Assembly: GCF_000213255.1 (NCBI RefSeq)
Contig: NC_015520.1
Coordinates: 1,880,001 to 1,944,000, forward strand
Length of the DNA stretch: 64,000 nt
From: Mahella australiensis 50-1 BON
GTDB taxonomy: Bacteria; Bacillota; Clostridia; Mahellales; Mahellaceae
Reading direction: 5' to 3'
Shown piece after piece: positions 55,385 to 62,940 of this stretch (position 1 is its first letter; every line of letters begins with the position of its first letter). A program made the position numbers and the translations under genes. Below the pieces are notes generated by a model. That model made no database searches and was not told the origin of the DNA. It saw only the letters and a program-made list of their open reading frames with translations.

Positions 55385-56650
55385 TTATTTCACTCCTATA
55401 AACAGAGCATCCGAGTTAAAATCGTGCATCTTTATAACAGATATATCGTCTCGAACTTCTACATTCGGTTTAGCAAACTTCCTGGTATAAAGCTCTATTA
55501 GCGTCCAATCATACCCTTCCAAATTCATTGCTATCCTTATATCTACATTATATGGCGCATATATAACAACTTTATTGGAAGAAGCCGACATTCTTATCTC
55601 GTGTGTATCGTTCAATATAGCTTCTTGTCTTGGGCTTAAATCGAACAGCTCATATATTTCAAAAATCTGTTTAGCAAAAGCTATATCCCATGCCCCTGGG
55701 AAGCGCAAAGCCGTCTCCCAATCAAAAGGCGTCCCAGAAAAACCCTCGCTACCGAACGATTTGCCTTTCTTATGCCATGACCATATACCATGTGCGCCAT
55801 AAGTAACGCCTGCTTTAGCGCCGGATAGCAAGCTCTGCCATACAGCTCTGCGCACTTCAAAGGGTGAAAATCTGCCGTACCGGTTTCCATGAGCATGGCC
55901 CTCGTAACATGGTTCCCCGTTGACTATAGGGCGTTTTATTTCTTTGGCATAGAATTGTTCGGCCAATTTATATGCTAGATCCTGGCTCTCCAGCATATGG
56001 CTGGACTGATACATATAAAAGTCCAGATTCGGGTTATTTGCAAATGCATCGGTTATTACCTTCCCTCCACCCAAGTGCATGGTGGTCAATGCATTCTGGC
56101 TTAACGCTTTTATGGTATCAAGCGCTGTTGCATAATACCAACACGCCGTATCAGAATCCAAATCGGTATCGCCGCTTACAATATATACCGGATCGTAACG
56201 GTCAAATACATACACTATATGTTCGACATATGGCTTTACGGCATCTGCGGGCATGATATGCGCCGGATTGAATTTGGAGGCCCATGTATCCGGCACATAG
56301 TTACACCATAGCACCACTAGGGCGGGCATAAATCCACGTTCAACTGCCATTTCTATCATGGATTGAGCCCTGCCGAAATACTCTCCATTCGGCTTGAAAA
56401 AATCCCATTGACCATTCTCGTCCAATTCAAATGGCTTCACTCCTATATCGGATTGACTGGCATCCCACTGAGGTAAAATATCGATTTGCAGCGCATTAAA
56501 ACCCTGAGTTTTCCTATAATCCAAATACTTGCCCCATTCTTCCAACGTAGCATTGGTAAAAACGCTCCAAACCGTATCCGCCAGATAGAAGAAAGGCTTA
56601 TCGTTCATTATAAAATAATCTTTGGTAGGTGCAATTTGAATTTTGCTCAC
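55385..56650 (-). CDS. DUF4038-type glycoside hydrolase (GH140/apiosidase-like)
   Basis: About 421 residues. The opening FIMNDKPFFYLADTVWSVFTNATLEEWGKYLDYRKTQGFNALQID is the DUF4038 barrel signature. RPIVNGEPCYEGH holds a probable catalytic Glu, and YGAHGIWSWHKKG is another conserved stretch. The GTG at 56648-56650 lies eight bases after GAGGAGG; the TTG two codons earlier is too close to it. No signal peptide, so cytoplasmic. Known relatives cleave apiose side chains of rhamnogalacturonan II. That substrate would suit a pectin locus, but the family is broad. It is downstream of an RpiR regulator (19-base gap). Confidence 0.82.
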   Translation of the reverse strand: MSKIQIAPTKDYFIMNDKPFFYLADTVWSVFTNATLEEWGKYLDYRKTQGFNALQIDILPQWDASQSDIGVKPFELDENGQWDFFKPNGEYFGRAQSMIEMAVERGFMPALVVLWCNYVPDTWASKFNPAHIMPADAVKPYVEHIVYVFDRYDPVYIVSGDTDLDSDTACWYYATALDTIKALSQNALTTMHLGGGKVITDAFANNPNLDFYMYQSSHMLESQDLAYKLAEQFYAKEIKRPIVNGEPCYEGHAHGNRYGRFSPFEVRRAVWQSLLSGAKAGVTYGAHGIWSWHKKGKSFGSEGFSGTPFDWETALRFPGAWDIAFAKQIFEIYELFDLSPRQEAILNDTHEIRMSASSNKVVIYAPYNVDIRIAMNLEGYDWTLIELYTRKFAKPNVEVRDDISVIKMHDFNSDALFIGVK

Positions 56651-56669
56651 GATCAATTCCTCCTCATAT

Positions 56670-57551
56670 TCATAATTTATTTATTTCAACTGCTAGATTG
56701 GCCTTATCGAGATTATATCCCAGCTTATCGCTTTGCCTGAGCAAAATATTCACATATAAGCTTTCCAGCACACACAGTTCTGCCAAGCGCTTGGACATAA
56801 CCTCTCCTTTCACATATTCCGCGAAAGCAGCGGTCTGCAGCACTATGTCAGCGTTTTTGGCCAGCGGTGATATGGGATAATTGGTTATACATATTATAGT
56901 AGCTTGGGATATTTTAGCATATTTTGCCGCATCCACAACAGTTTTAGTTCTCCCCGAATGAGATATCGCTATAAACACATCGCCTCTAGCCAGCTGCGAA
57001 GCCGCTATAAGCTGGACATCGGGATCGGCTGACACATGCACATTAAGGCCAGCTCTGTAAAATTTTTGATATCCGGACTGTGCCACAGCGGCGGCGTCTC
57101 CGGTTCCGCATAACATGATCTTTTGCGCGTTGCATAAAGCCTCTACAGCCAAACCATATTGCTTTTTGTCCAATACATTTAGCGTATCTGTTAAGGCCTG
57201 TATCGACGATTGGAAAACCTTCGATACTATGGTGCTGTCATCATCGTTTACTTCTATATTCTCATACAGATGTACCGGGTCTGAGCTTTCTGTTTGAAGT
57301 AAATGAGCTTTAAGCTCCGGATAACCGGCATAACCAAGCTTCTTAGACAGTCGCACTAATGTCGCTTCGCTGCATCCCGCGCGTTGCGCCGCTTCTGTTA
57401 TGGTAGCGTGGGATATGAAATCAGGCTGTTTCAACAGCAGATCGGCAGCTTTTTTTTCGGCATTTTTAAGCGAGTCATATACGGACTGTAATCTGACCAA
57501 ACAATTATGAGGTATACTTTCCGCCGTAATCGAATCGATATCTAGAGGCAT
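56670..57551 (-). CDS. RpiR-family transcriptional regulator
   Basis: 293 residues. The N-terminal HTH_6 domain is at about 10-85 (ISHATITEAAQRAGCSEATLVRLSKKLGY). The SIS sugar-phosphate-binding domain is at about 125-265 (KIMLCGTGDAAAVAQSGYQKFYRAG, DVFIAISHSGRTKTVVDAAKYAK). These proteins sense a phosphosugar and usually control the adjacent catabolic genes. AAAGGAGAG precedes the ATG. It follows the remnant of an FGGY sugar kinase by 11 bases, so before the insertion the kinase product was probably its effector. Confidence 0.93.
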   Translation of the reverse strand: MPLDIDSITAESIPHNCLVRLQSVYDSLKNAEKKAADLLLKQPDFISHATITEAAQRAGCSEATLVRLSKKLGYAGYPELKAHLLQTESSDPVHLYENIEVNDDDSTIVSKVFQSSIQALTDTLNVLDKKQYGLAVEALCNAQKIMLCGTGDAAAVAQSGYQKFYRAGLNVHVSADPDVQLIAASQLARGDVFIAISHSGRTKTVVDAAKYAKISQATIICITNYPISPLAKNADIVLQTAAFAEYVKGEVMSKRLAELCVLESLYVNILLRQSDKLGYNLDKANLAVEINKL

Positions 57552-57562
57552 TTTCTCTCCTT

Positions 57563-57925
57563 TTATAATTGTCGATTTATACTCTTCAATGTATGGTATA
57601 GATCTTTATAGATATTATACCTTTTGTCATAAATATTGCAAGCCCTATAATTTGGCATATATACCTCGTTTATTGCTACCGTACGTTCCACCCCTTCGTC
57701 TACCGACCTATACGCTCCACATGCGGTACCGGCCAGTATGGCAGCGCCTAAACACGCAGCTTCCCTTATTTGTAATGTACATATATTGTGTTTTACTATA
57801 TCAGCTTTAAGCTGAAGACCTTTTGGAGATTTCGCTCCACCTCCCACTGCTCGTATCTCGTTTATGAACATGCCGGCTTGGCTCATATATTCCATAATAA
57901 ATTGGAGAGATGAGAGCCGCTTTTT
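57563..57925 (-). pseudogene. FGGY-family sugar kinase, C-terminal fragment
   Basis: The last 110-120 residues of an FGGY (xylulokinase/gluconokinase-type) kinase. The ATP-site motif AVGGGAKSPKGLQLKADI and the stretch REAACLGAAILAGTACGAY are intact. Full-length kinases have about 490-510 residues, so roughly three quarters are missing. Homology fades between about 57900 and 57930, where the IS200/IS605 element begins. No start codon with a ribosome binding site is present. It retains the order kinase-RpiR-hydrolase, so it was once the first gene of that operon. Confidence 0.85.
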
Positions 57926-57969
57926 AATTATATTGGATACTATATGGATACGATAAACTATATGAACAC

Positions 57970-57998
57970 TTGTATTTACGCGATATCTGTGCTATAGT
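57970..57998 (+). promoter_or_regulatory. Promoter-like site of tnpA
   Basis: TTGTAT (57970-57975), a 17-base spacer and TATAGT (57993-57998). Transcription would start close to the ATG at 58005, which has no ribosome binding site, so tnpA mRNA would be essentially leaderless and poorly translated. Confidence 0.45.
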
Positions 57999-58004
57999 AT
58001 ATGC

Positions 58005-58415
58005 ATGGATAAGAATAACTTAATTTATGCCAGAACATGCGTATATAACGTTAATTATCATATTGTATGGTCGGTTAAATATAGAAAGCCTGTTTTAACT
58101 GAAGATATACAGGAATTCCTTAAAGATCAGTTTACAAAAATAGGCAATGAAAAGGGATTCTCCATAGCTGCTATGGAGGTAATGCCTGATCATGTCCATG
58201 TATTTGCTTCAGCACATCCCCAAGTTGCGCCTTCCTATATTGTTAAGATGCTCAAGGGCATTAGCGCAAGAAGAACACTGATGCAATTCCCGCATCTTGC
58301 GCAATAACTGTGGAAAGGGCATTTATGGAACTCGTCGTTTTATATAGAGACCATAGGTTCAATATCCGAAGATGCAATCAAAAAATATATCGAACACCAA
58401 AATACAAGGGGGTGA
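58005..58415 (+). pseudogene. tnpA: IS200/IS605 Y1 transposase TnpA, interrupted by an in-frame stop
   Basis: The first 100 residues match Y1 HUH transposases (YHIVWSVKYRKPVL; metal motif PDHVHVF). Codon 101 is TAA (58305-58307). Reading on in the same frame gives 35 more normal residues (LWKGHLWNSSFYIETIG and onwards) to TGA at 58413-58415, a total of 136 codons, the usual TnpA length. The catalytic Tyr of SSFYIETIG lies after the stop, so the 100-residue product cannot cut DNA. Unless the stop is read through, the element cannot move by itself. Confidence 0.9.
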
Positions 58416-58419
58416 AATA

Positions 58420-59751
58420 GTGAGATTAAAGAAAAATGAACCCGATACAAAGCAGAGGGTTATACAATTCGAGTTAAATCCCAATAAAGAACAATGCATT
58501 ATATTAAGCGCTCTGACATATGCCTCATCAAAGCTTTGGAATGTGGCAAATTACGAGCGAATTACCTGGACGAAAGAAAGCGGCAATCCCTATCCGGACT
58601 GGTATGAACAAAAAGCGAGGCTAAAGGAAAGCTTTTGGTACAAAAACCTGCCATCGCAAACAGCTCAGGAAGTGCTCAAACAGCTGGACGAAGCTTGGAG
58701 CTCGTTTTACAAGCTGAAAAAGACCGGCGGTATAGAAAATCCAAGGCCGCCTAAATATAAGCATAGCAACTTCAATATACGGTACCTGAACAAAGGGTTT
58801 GTTATATCAGACGGAGTTATCAGGCTTACAGTACCAAAACAGCAGAAGTTGTATATGAAACAAAAATACGTTCTGGACACAGACTTTCTGTACATACAAA
58901 TACCTGATAGATATAAAAACTTTACTGGCAAAGCAAAAGTCATCGAGATAATACCCATACCCAGGAGTAACAAATATAAGATTAATATTATCGTCGATTT
59001 GCCAGCAACCCAATATCAACAAGATAACGCAATATACATGGCCATCGATTTGGGAGTTAACAACCTTATGACATGCTATACGTCCACAGGCAAAAGCATG
59101 ATCATATCGGGTAGGCAATTATTGAGCATAAACCGCTACTTCGACAAAGAGATAGCACACCATCAGTCGATAACATATGCGCAGCAAGCAGCGTCTGGGG
59201 CAAAGCACAAAAAGAGCAGCAGGCGGATACAACAGTTATATACAAAACGCAAAAAGCAGGTCCATCATCTTCTGCATACAGCCACCAAACAGGTTATAGA
59301 CTTTGCTGAGCAAGAAGGGGTGACTGCCATTATTATTGGTGATTTATCGCATATTCGAGATGATAAAGACATGGGTAAAGTTAACAATCAGAAAGTTCAC
59401 AAATGGCCGTTTAAGAAAGTAGAGGAGCTGCTTACATACAAAGCTGCTGACAGAGGCATATTTATTGACAAACAAGAAGAGAGCTACACCAGCCAGTGCA
59501 GCCCATATGCAACAGAGGTATCAGAAGCGAGCGCCCAAAAGAGCAATCGTAAATACAGGGGCTTATATGTGGTAGACAGTAAGGCCTACAACGCTGATTG
59601 TGTTGGAGCGTACAATATACTGAAGAAGTATCTGTGTAGGGTTGGCAAACCCAACCCAGCAGTAGTGGCGTTGGACACGCCGGAGATGTACCGATGGGAT
59701 GGATATAGTTTCATCGGGAATCCGAAGCTCGCCAATTTATTGGCGATGTAG
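58420..59751 (+). CDS. tnpB: TnpB RNA-guided nuclease homologue of the IS200/IS605 element
   Basis: About 443 residues from a GTG at 58420, with AAGGGGG upstream; the frame also opens at 58372. The N-terminal helical part is followed by an OB-like region and the split RuvC domain. RuvC-I is MAIDLGVNNL with its Asp. RuvC-III is YNADCVGAYNIL with its Asp. Where TnpB normally has the RuvC-II Glu (as in VVENL), this protein has IIIGDLSHIRDD. The usual four-Cys zinc finger is replaced by SQCSPYATEVSEASAQK with a single Cys. TnpB is a guide-RNA-directed nuclease that helps retain the element at its site. The reading frame itself is intact. Confidence 0.88.
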   Translation: MRLKKNEPDTKQRVIQFELNPNKEQCIILSALTYASSKLWNVANYERITWTKESGNPYPDWYEQKARLKESFWYKNLPSQTAQEVLKQLDEAWSSFYKLKKTGGIENPRPPKYKHSNFNIRYLNKGFVISDGVIRLTVPKQQKLYMKQKYVLDTDFLYIQIPDRYKNFTGKAKVIEIIPIPRSNKYKINIIVDLPATQYQQDNAIYMAIDLGVNNLMTCYTSTGKSMIISGRQLLSINRYFDKEIAHHQSITYAQQAASGAKHKKSSRRIQQLYTKRKKQVHHLLHTATKQVIDFAEQEGVTAIIIGDLSHIRDDKDMGKVNNQKVHKWPFKKVEELLTYKAADRGIFIDKQEESYTSQCSPYATEVSEASAQKSNRKYRGLYVVDSKAYNADCVGAYNILKKYLCRVGKPNPAVVALDTPEMYRWDGYSFIGNPKLANLLAM

Positions 59752-59757
59752 TTCACC
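59639..59757 (+). ncRNA. Candidate omegaRNA (TnpB guide RNA) scaffold
   Basis: The 3' end of tnpB and the element end form four successive hairpins. They are GGGTTGG/CCAACCC (59639-59657), GGCGT/ACGCC (59667-59681), CCGATG/CATCGG (59691-59717) and TCGCCAA/TTGGCGA with a TTTA loop (59729-59746). In characterised elements the guide RNA comes from exactly this place, and the guide is the flanking DNA. Here that would be the first bases of the SDR remnant (from about 59758). Boundaries are approximate. Confidence 0.55.
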
Positions 59758-60055
59758 CATGGCCACCGAGAGCATGGCCTATGAGCTGGCGCCTCATGGA
59801 ATTCGCGTTAATGCAATAGCTCCCGGCTTAACGCTCAATGATGAGCAAAAGAACGAACATAAAGCTTTTATTGAATTAATAGAAAAATCCATACCTATGA
59901 GAAGAACAGGGCATGTCAAAGATATAGCTCAAGCCGCGGTATGGTTGGCATCAGATGAGGCCGATTATATAACCGGCATTACCTTAAGGGTAGACGGCGG
60001 ATTGAATCTTCCAATGATGCAAGCATTAATAGAGGGGCGGCAAACCTTCATATAA
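59758..60055 (+). pseudogene. Short-chain dehydrogenase/reductase, C-terminal fragment
   Basis: About 98 residues of an SDR C-terminus: MATESMAYELAPHGIRVNAIAPGLT, RTGHVKDIAQAAVWLASDEADYITGITLRVDGG. The region before it in a normal SDR (Rossmann NAD site, catalytic Ser, and the Tyr-x-x-x-Lys that precedes this point by only a few residues) is absent, so the product cannot be active. Homology starts exactly at the end of the insertion sequence. Its 5' end faced that of the kinase fragment across the element, so the two were probably divergent genes before the event. Confidence 0.88.
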
Positions 60056-60065
60056 AAACATGAAT

Positions 60066-60105
60066 ATAGGAGCTGTTTTTGATGTTATGCAGAAACAGCT
60101 CCTAT
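60066..60105. terminator. Hairpin between convergent SDR remnant and ManD-like gene
   Basis: ATAGGAGCTGTTT (60066-60078) and its perfect complement (60093-60105) form a 13-bp stem with a 14-base loop. It lies between two convergent stops. The minus strand continues TTCATGTTTTTAT, a delayed T-run, so it most likely ends the ManD operon transcript. Confidence 0.6.
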
Positions 60106-60123
60106 GCTCCAAGCGATGCGTTT

Positions 60124-61326
60124 CTATGGCCGCACCGATGTACCGTCCGGTGTACGTGCCAGGGTCCACTGAGGTAATTCAGTGGAACATGGATATTTGG
60201 CTGCCAGATTCTCATCTATATCTATCCCAAGACCCGGCTTGTCATTAGGGTATACATAACCGTTCCTTACTTCTGGACAACCCGGGAATACCTCGAGCAG
60301 CTTGTCGGATATACCGCTCCATTCCTGTACGCCAAAGTTCGGTAAGCTCACATCTAGATGCACATTTGCTGCATGGCCTACGGGCGATACGTCTCCCGGT
60401 CCATGCCAGGCCGTGCGTACTCCGAACGCCTCGCATAAAGCAGCTAACTTTTTTGCCGGCGTTATGCCACCTATCTGGCTTATATGAACCCTTATAAAAT
60501 CTATGAGGCGATGAGATATAAGCGGCACCCATTCCTGAGGATTATTGAATAATTCGCCCATAGCTATAGGTGTGGAGGTCTGATGACGCATCATCTCAAA
60601 CCACTGCACCTGCTCCGGCGGCAGCGCATCTTCTAAGAAAAATAAACGATACGGCTCTAGATTTTTAGCCAATCGAACAGCCTCTATAGGCGACACACGT
60701 TCATGCACATCATGCAAAAGCTCTACGTCGAAGCCCACTTTGCTGCGCAAATATTCAAATAACCTCGGTACGCTTCGGGCATAAGCATCCGGATCGAAGT
60801 AAGCTCCGGGCAGCGCTCCATCCGGTCTGTGCACATCTTTACTGCGACCGCCATATCCGCCCATTTGACACCGTATATAACGGTAACCTTGGTCCATATA
60901 TGCCCTGACGTTATCCTCCACTTCAGCCTCATCGCGACCATCCGCATGCCTATATACCGCTGCCGCTTCGCGGCACTTACCTCCCAGCAATTGATATACC
61001 GGCATGTTTGCCAATTTACCTTTTATATCCCAGAGCGCCATATCCACCCCGGATATGGCGTTATTTAACACAGGGCCATTGCGCCAGTAAGCGCTATTCA
61101 TCGACGATTGCCACACATCTTCTATTCGTTGAGGGTCCTTGCCTATAAGAAATGGTTTCATATAATCCTCAATCGCTGAACGCACTGTTAAAAAACGCTG
61201 CGTGAACGTGGCACATCCCAAACCATATATCTCGGGCTCGGATGTCTCTATCTTTACAACTACTAACGGTATGCCTTCGGGTGCTGTAAGTATAGCCCGA
61301 ACATCCCTTATGGTCAACTGTGACAT
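60124..61326 (-). CDS. Enolase-superfamily sugar-acid dehydratase, ManD/RspA-like
   Basis: 400 residues from the ATG at 61324-61326 (MSQLTIRDVR), preceded by GGAGG. The frame extends to 61437 but would overlap the cupin gene. It belongs to the mandelate racemase/ManD branch of the enolase superfamily: metal ligands Asp206 (ELLHD), Glu232 (FLEDAL) and Glu258 (MGELFNNP), and His208 in DVHER as a likely acid/base. ManD enzymes dehydrate D-mannonate (or D-gluconate) to 2-keto-3-deoxygluconate, the central step of glucuronate catabolism. Members differ widely in efficiency and substrate. It is the last gene of a four-gene operon. Confidence 0.88.
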   Translation of the reverse strand: MSQLTIRDVRAILTAPEGIPLVVVKIETSEPEIYGLGCATFTQRFLTVRSAIEDYMKPFLIGKDPQRIEDVWQSSMNSAYWRNGPVLNNAISGVDMALWDIKGKLANMPVYQLLGGKCREAAAVYRHADGRDEAEVEDNVRAYMDQGYRYIRCQMGGYGGRSKDVHRPDGALPGAYFDPDAYARSVPRLFEYLRSKVGFDVELLHDVHERVSPIEAVRLAKNLEPYRLFFLEDALPPEQVQWFEMMRHQTSTPIAMGELFNNPQEWVPLISHRLIDFIRVHISQIGGITPAKKLAALCEAFGVRTAWHGPGDVSPVGHAANVHLDVSLPNFGVQEWSGISDKLLEVFPGCPEVRNGYVYPNDKPGLGIDIDENLAAKYPCSTELPQWTLARTPDGTSVRP

Positions 61327-61408
61327 CTGTTTAATATCCTCCATATTTTTACATGTTTCATATATAACCGCTATGCTTTTCAGAAGGTTATAGTACCAAT
61401 ATTTCGTC

Positions 61409-61744
61409 TTAACAGTCCACTTTATCTTCAGGGGCATAGGGATACTTTATAAATACCAACTTGACAGACTCATCAGTATCATTGATTATATCATGGGTAT
61501 CGCCCGGCTCAACGCGAAAAGCATCGCCTTCTTTAACATGATACTCCACATCGTTAACATTTATAACAGGTATGCCTTTCATAAAATAAAATGTCTCTTC
61601 CACATGGTTATGATAGTGCTTTCCCAATGTCTCTCCAGGCTTTAGCAGCAGCACGCCCCAGTCTATATTTGGACCGCGAAACAAATATTTAGGACCGGAA
61701 TCACCGTTGCGAAAGCTCAAATCATATTCATTGACCAATTGCAT
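61409..61744 (-). CDS. Small cupin protein
   Basis: 111 residues, a single cupin barrel. The metal-binding motif is GKHYHNHVEETFYF (His43, His45, Glu49/Glu50) and the second motif is PGDTHDIIND (His84). Small cupins of this kind bind or isomerise sugars or keto acids, for example uronate ring opening or epimerisation, but the sequence does not fix the reaction. AAAGGGGG precedes the ATG. It lies 27 bases after the UroD-like gene and 82 bases before the ManD-like start. Confidence 0.9.
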   Translation of the reverse strand: MQLVNEYDLSFRNGDSGPKYLFRGPNIDWGVLLLKPGETLGKHYHNHVEETFYFMKGIPVINVNDVEYHVKEGDAFRVEPGDTHDIINDTDESVKLVFIKYPYAPEDKVDC

Positions 61745-61771
61745 TTTATTTTGCCCCCTTTGAAATAACTC

Positions 61772-62854
61772 TCAATATTTGCCCAGCTCGAGACCCCTAT
61801 CAACAAAATAGCGATAGGTCTCATAATTTACTGTATCAGGTATGGAATGATCGCTATGAAGTGCATAACCATATTTCCCTTTAACTATAGGTATTTTTGC
61901 TTCCAATTCACTATCGATCTTCTTTTTATCATTGGTATATAATACTCTTACATCTACGCCGCCCATAAACGACAATACATCACCGTAATTTCTATATAAA
62001 CGCAATAAATCCATGCCTGCTTTAACCTCTATAACCTGCAAGCAGTCCATACCCGCCTCCAACAATCCTGGTACTAAAGGTTCTACATAGCCACACGAAT
62101 GAATAATTACAGGAAGCCCATGACTTTTAGCGAATTGAAACGTCCTTATGTGCCCCGGTTGTATTATTTCTTTATACATGGCGGGTGACATAAATGGACG
62201 TTCCTTAAAGCCCATATCTTCATAAAACCATATACCATCTGGATATCCTTCTTCTGAAAAAAGGATTTCCTGTAATTGCACAGTCAGATTGGAATATGTA
62301 TTAACCATATCTTTTACCCACTCCGGATCCAACGCCATGCCCATCAGCATGTATTCATGTCCGCACACCGGATGCATGAGTTCGAATACATTTACTCCGG
62401 ACCATACAAAAAAGCGGTTTTTATCAGCGGCATGTTTTTTAGCCTTTCTGTAAGCTTCAAAGTTTATTCGCCTTCGGTCAGGCTTAAGCAAAGGTTTTAT
62501 GTGCTCTTCCCATCCTTGCCTGTCTTTTACCATAAAATCAATATGTTCCGGGGTAGTATCATGCAATTTATGATGACGTAAAAGAGCCCCGTTCCCATCT
62601 CTCATCGATACAGTTTCTTCTGTTTCTTCTACTACCTCAGGGATAAAATCGAGATCGGCCGTCATGTTAAAAGGCCAGCATTCATCCATATCAAAGCCGA
62701 AATGATCAGCAAGATTCTCTCCGTTTTTCAAGTGACCCTCTTCAGTCCATTTTTTCTGAGTATCCCCCCAGAAGTGCTCGTACAGTCCTATACGATCTAC
62801 GGGCCTGCGTTTCAATATGCTAGCCATGCGCTCAACGCCAGTCATGCTATTCAT
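61772..62854 (-). CDS. Uroporphyrinogen decarboxylase (UroD)/MtaA-superfamily protein
   Basis: 360 residues from the ATG at 62854 (MNSMTGVERM), with GGGAG ahead; a longer frame to 62896 runs into the hairpin. The barrel carries IIHSCGYVEPLVPG followed by MDCLQV, an H-x-C...C pattern (His252, Cys254, Cys271). This is the zinc site of MtaA/CmuA-type methylcobamide methyltransferases rather than the Arg-rich site of true UroD. It is in a sugar-acid operon, with no heme or corrinoid genes near. A role in removing O-methyl groups from sugars is attractive but unproven; many such paralogues in carbohydrate loci have no known activity. Confidence 0.85.
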   Translation of the reverse strand: MNSMTGVERMASILKRRPVDRIGLYEHFWGDTQKKWTEEGHLKNGENLADHFGFDMDECWPFNMTADLDFIPEVVEETEETVSMRDGNGALLRHHKLHDTTPEHIDFMVKDRQGWEEHIKPLLKPDRRRINFEAYRKAKKHAADKNRFFVWSGVNVFELMHPVCGHEYMLMGMALDPEWVKDMVNTYSNLTVQLQEILFSEEGYPDGIWFYEDMGFKERPFMSPAMYKEIIQPGHIRTFQFAKSHGLPVIIHSCGYVEPLVPGLLEAGMDCLQVIEVKAGMDLLRLYRNYGDVLSFMGGVDVRVLYTNDKKKIDSELEAKIPIVKGKYGYALHSDHSIPDTVNYETYRYFVDRGLELGKY

Positions 62855-62878
62855 AATTATTATCTCCCATCTTATAAT

Positions 62879-62925
62879 ACATGTAAATATAGCCAAGCTT
62901 TTTACGCCTGGCTATATTTACATGT
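62879..62925. repeat. Perfect 17-bp intercistronic hairpin
   Basis: The arms 62879-62895 and 62909-62925 (ACATGTAAATATAGCCA and its complement) pair perfectly around a 13-base loop. It lies between the TIM-barrel gene and the UroD-like gene of one operon. The transcribed strand continues ATTATAAGATGG, so no U-tract is present. Confidence 0.8.
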
Positions 62926-62940
62926 TTGCTCAATATGCGA

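Larger units (their letters stand above)
57930..59757 (+). mobile_element. IS200/IS605-family insertion sequence
   Basis: The element carries tnpA (broken) and tnpB in the same orientation. The left end is placed approximately, where kinase homology stops. The region 57935-57964 has overlapping direct repeats (GGATAC and CTATATG, two copies each). The right end is placed just after the tnpB stop, at GTTCACC, because SDR-coding sequence resumes at 59758-59760. The element has no terminal inverted repeats, as expected for this family. The genes on both sides have lost the ends that face the element. Confidence 0.85.

Noticed and set aside
61327-61437. 37-residue N-terminal extension of the ManD-like protein
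   Set aside because: It would overlap the cupin gene, lacks similarity to the family, and a ribosome binding site sits before the internal ATG at 61326.
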